The translations under genes and the position numbers were made by a program. From the IMG/VR virus record IMGVR_UViG_3300031523_000124, positions 1 to 20,782 of that record: a stretch of 20,782 bases of DNA; one strand, written 5' to 3'. Positions 20,700-20,782 of the stretch are shown piece by piece. Source of the DNA: a virus. Positions within the stretch are counted from its first letter, which is position 1, and each line of letters begins with the position of its first letter. The notes beneath the pieces were generated by a model. The model was given only the letters and a program-made list of their open reading frames with translations. It searched no databases and had not been told where the DNA came from.

Positions 20700-20782
20700 T
20701 AGCGTGCTCTCCGCATCGGCGCGTCACCTGTGAACAGCTCACGGCCGTCCCAGTTTTCTAAGGTTGCAATTTCCCAGCCTTG
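20699..20782 (-). CDS. C-terminal end of an early gene, possibly the MuB-like transposition ATPase (cut by the window edge)
   Basis: Only the last 27 codons are present, ending in ENWDGRELFTGDAPMRRAR and a TAA that shares its last base with the next ATG. The frame is open to the right edge. In Mu-like phages the gene before this early block is normally the AAA+ target-selection protein B, after transposase A. The identity rests on position; the tail itself shows no ATPase motif. Any other early gene is possible. Confidence 0.45.
   Translation of the reverse strand, partial: QGWEIATLENWDGRELFTGDAPMRRAR

Larger units (their letters stand above)
1..20782 (-). mobile_element. Interior of a Mu-like transposable prophage (head Mu-like, baseplate P2-like)
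   Basis: All genes but one run on the minus strand in the order early control, Mor-family activator, lysis, terminase/portal, protease/capsid, baseplate, tail fibre. This is the Mu layout. The head genes match Mu families (gp26-gp29, F, I, T, gp36, gp37, G), while the baseplate genes V-W-J-I match phage P2. No terminal inverted sequence, repressor or intact transposase is in the window, so both phage ends lie outside it. The genes look intact, without obvious frameshifts. That fits a functional or recently functional element, but whether it is a prophage or a free phage cannot be read from the sequence. Confidence 0.93.

Noticed and set aside
1-20782. tRNA genes, rRNA, insertion sequences or phage ends.
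   Set aside because: No cloverleaf-like sequence, transposase of an IS type or terminal repeat was recognised; gene packing leaves no gap over 300 bases.

Overview
The window is the interior of a transposable, Mu-like (Caudoviricetes, contractile-tailed) prophage or phage genome, almost all of it transcribed leftward on the minus strand. Neither phage end, nor an intact repressor or transposase gene, lies inside it. Moderate GC, Mu-type head proteins and a P2-type baseplate suggest a Gammaproteobacterial host, plausibly marine. The sequence holds no host gene, so the host cannot be named more closely.

Read in the direction of transcription, from right to left, the layout is as follows. (1) About 20.78-17.4 kb is the early region. 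It has the last 27 codons of a gene that may be the MuB-like transposition ATPase, then a winged-helix-like protein, a Cys-rich HTH protein, two small unknowns, a DUF3164 protein, another small unknown, GemA/gp16 and a Mor/C-family activator. The genes are tightly packed, mostly with ATGA or TAATG overlaps. (2) About 17.29-15.70 kb is a cargo gene for a membrane-anchored coiled-coil protein with seven 42-residue TPR repeats. (3) About 15.61-14.07 kb is the lysis and accessory block: a DUF5675 protein in the endolysin position, a 3TM-type holin, a TraR/DksA zinc finger and a DUF2730 membrane protein. (4) About 14.06-9.33 kb is DNA packaging and portal: gp26-like, gp27-like DUF3486, terminase gp28, portal gp29/DUF935 and the Mu F-type head protein. 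(5) About 7.93-9.23 kb is the only plus-strand gene, a pentapeptide-repeat membrane protein with its own terminator, a typical phage 'moron'. (6) About 7.80-3.95 kb is the head module: gpI protease with a nested scaffold, major capsid gpT, gp36-like DUF1320, an HI1506/gp35-like protein, a gpG-type virion morphogenesis protein and a gp37-like DUF1834. (7) About 3.95 kb to the left edge is a P2-type baseplate and fibre module: V, W, two unknowns, J, DUF1353, I and the start of a tail fibre with 47-residue repeats.

The working model is that the Mor-family protein, last gene of the early operon, switches on the late genes. A 20-bp sequence (19 of 20 identical) centred on a dyad occurs twice in the window. 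One copy is just upstream of the lysis operon and the other just upstream of gpI. These are the positions of the C-dependent promoters Plys and PI in Mu. The hairpin that buries the ribosome binding site of the first lysis gene and the two cargo genes (TPR and pentapeptide) are the least expected parts. The cargo genes are candidates for superinfection exclusion or host-interaction functions, but that is inference.
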